A stretch of DNA of 34,288 bases, taken from positions 1 to 34,288 of the forward strand of contig JAEWWU010000010.1 in assembly GCA_023396255.1 (NCBI GenBank). Direction: 5' to 3'. Of the stretch, positions 33,649-34,288 are shown piece after piece. Every line of letters starts with the position of its first letter. The stretch's first letter is position 1. The notes below the pieces were generated by a model. The model was not told the DNA's origin. It ran no database searches and was given only the letters and a program-made list of their open reading frames with translations. The DNA is from Bacteroidota bacterium (GTDB lineage: Bacteria > Bacteroidota > Bacteroidia > Bacteroidales > Porphyromonadaceae). Made by a program: the position numbers and the translations under genes.

Positions 33649-34288
33649 ATGAATCTATCACAACCCCTCTATCGTCAATTGCCCAGCTTTACGCTTCCCA
33701 GAGTTCTCTGATGAATGGCAACGAACGACGCTCGGAGAGGTTGCAACATTCTGTGGGGGCGGAACACCATCATCTCAGGATAGTAGTTATTGGGATGGTA
33801 ATATTCCGTGGATCTCTTCATCTGACATCCAAAACGGCAATATCTCGAATATAAATATCACTCGCTTTATCTCATTGGATGCACTTAAGCACTCTTCCAC
33901 CAAACTATGCAAAGCTCCCTGTATTGTCATCGTTTCTCGTGTTGGAGTTGGGAAGGTCGCCTATTCTGAGATTGATATTTGTACCAGCCAAGATTTTTGT
34001 AACCTTACTGATATTCAGGCAGAGTACCATTTTCTCGCATATCTCTTACAGCCTTTAATGGAACGAAAGTCTGTGGAGGTACAAGGGACGTCTATCAAGG
34101 GAATAACGATGGATGAGATTAAACACATTGCTGTTTCCATCCCATCTTTTACAGAACAGCAGAAAATAGCGTCATTCCTGTCGTTGATTGACGACAGGTT
34201 GGAGGTTTCAGCGAAAATCATAAAGGAGTTGAAGACCCAAAAGGCCGGATTGCAGGATGCAATCTTCAAACAACGACTTCGCTTCCCC
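33649..34288 (+). CDS. hsdS: Type I restriction specificity subunit HsdS, partial, 5' frameshifted
   Basis: Translating from 33680 to the window end gives 203 residues of HsdS without a stop. It begins CPALRFPEFSDEWQRTTLGEVATF, then the recognition domain GGGTPSSQDSSYWDGNIPWISSSDI, RVGVGKVAY, and the central conserved helices (EQQKIASFLSLIDDRLE ... KAGLQDAIFKQRLRF). HsdS directs the HsdMR methylase and nuclease to a bipartite DNA site. The frame has a stop at 33650-33652 and no ATG, GTG or TTG before the recognition domain. ATG 33649 (MNLSQP) is in a different frame; removing one base, for example from CCCC at 33664-33667, would join them. It is therefore either a frameshifted gene or a silent, invertible cassette. 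The second recognition domain lies beyond the window. Confidence 0.82.

Noticed and set aside
1..34288. CRISPR arrays, tRNA and rRNA genes, insertion sequences
   Set aside because: I looked for regularly spaced repeats, tRNA cloverleaf words and transposase motifs and saw none. The only recombinase is the tyrosine type next to hsdS.

Overview
The window looks like chromosomal DNA from a member of the Bacteroidales, most likely Porphyromonas or a close relative. The grounds are: a PorQ homologue and a surface protein with a type IX secretion (T9SS) tail, a fused cmk-ispH gene, the order ftsX-DUF3098-uppP-truB-queA, weak Shine-Dalgarno sequences, and several starts preceded by the Bacteroidetes promoter pattern TTTG-N19/20-TAnnTTTG. 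The genus is inferred from gene content; no database search was possible.

Layout. 1-113 is a GC-rich, strongly self-complementary stretch cut by the window edge. 157-1119 encodes a bile-acid/sodium symporter-like transporter. 1479-5204 (minus) carries alaS followed by aroB, and rsmA/ksgA diverges from them (5387-6208). A perfect 19-bp hairpin separates ksgA from a convergent porin gene (6362-7501). Next comes a Gate-domain membrane protein (7602-8798, minus), then a 600-bp divergent gap with a repeat element, an M3 metallopeptidase (9404-11455) and a lipoprotein with a clear promoter and terminator (11544-12365). 12880-17475 (minus) holds bioB-bioA and a GH29 fucosidase. Upstream of bioB is a 43-codon gene (17573-17704) with its own promoter and terminator. 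17925-20551 (minus) is porQ then cmk-ispH. A 640-bp gap holds a second copy of the repeat element and a foldable segment. From 21194 to 27106 a compact plus-strand cluster runs ftsX, DUF3098, uppP, truB, queA, folK, mnmE, coupling cell division, envelope lipid recycling, tRNA modification and folate synthesis.

The right end (27377-34288) is accessory. It holds a voltage-gated-type potassium channel, a secreted leucine-rich-repeat protein with a T9SS tail, an uncharacterised protein with a helix-hairpin-helix-like segment and a PD-(D/E)XK-like C-terminus, a tyrosine recombinase, and the first half of a type I restriction specificity gene (hsdS). The hsdS frame has no start codon of its own and a one-base shift separates it from the nearest ATG. 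Recombinase next to a start-less hsdS is the usual layout of phase-variable, DNA-inverting type I restriction systems, and this is the most interesting part of the window. PorQ and the LRR protein connect functionally: PorQ belongs to the machinery that would export and anchor the LRR protein.
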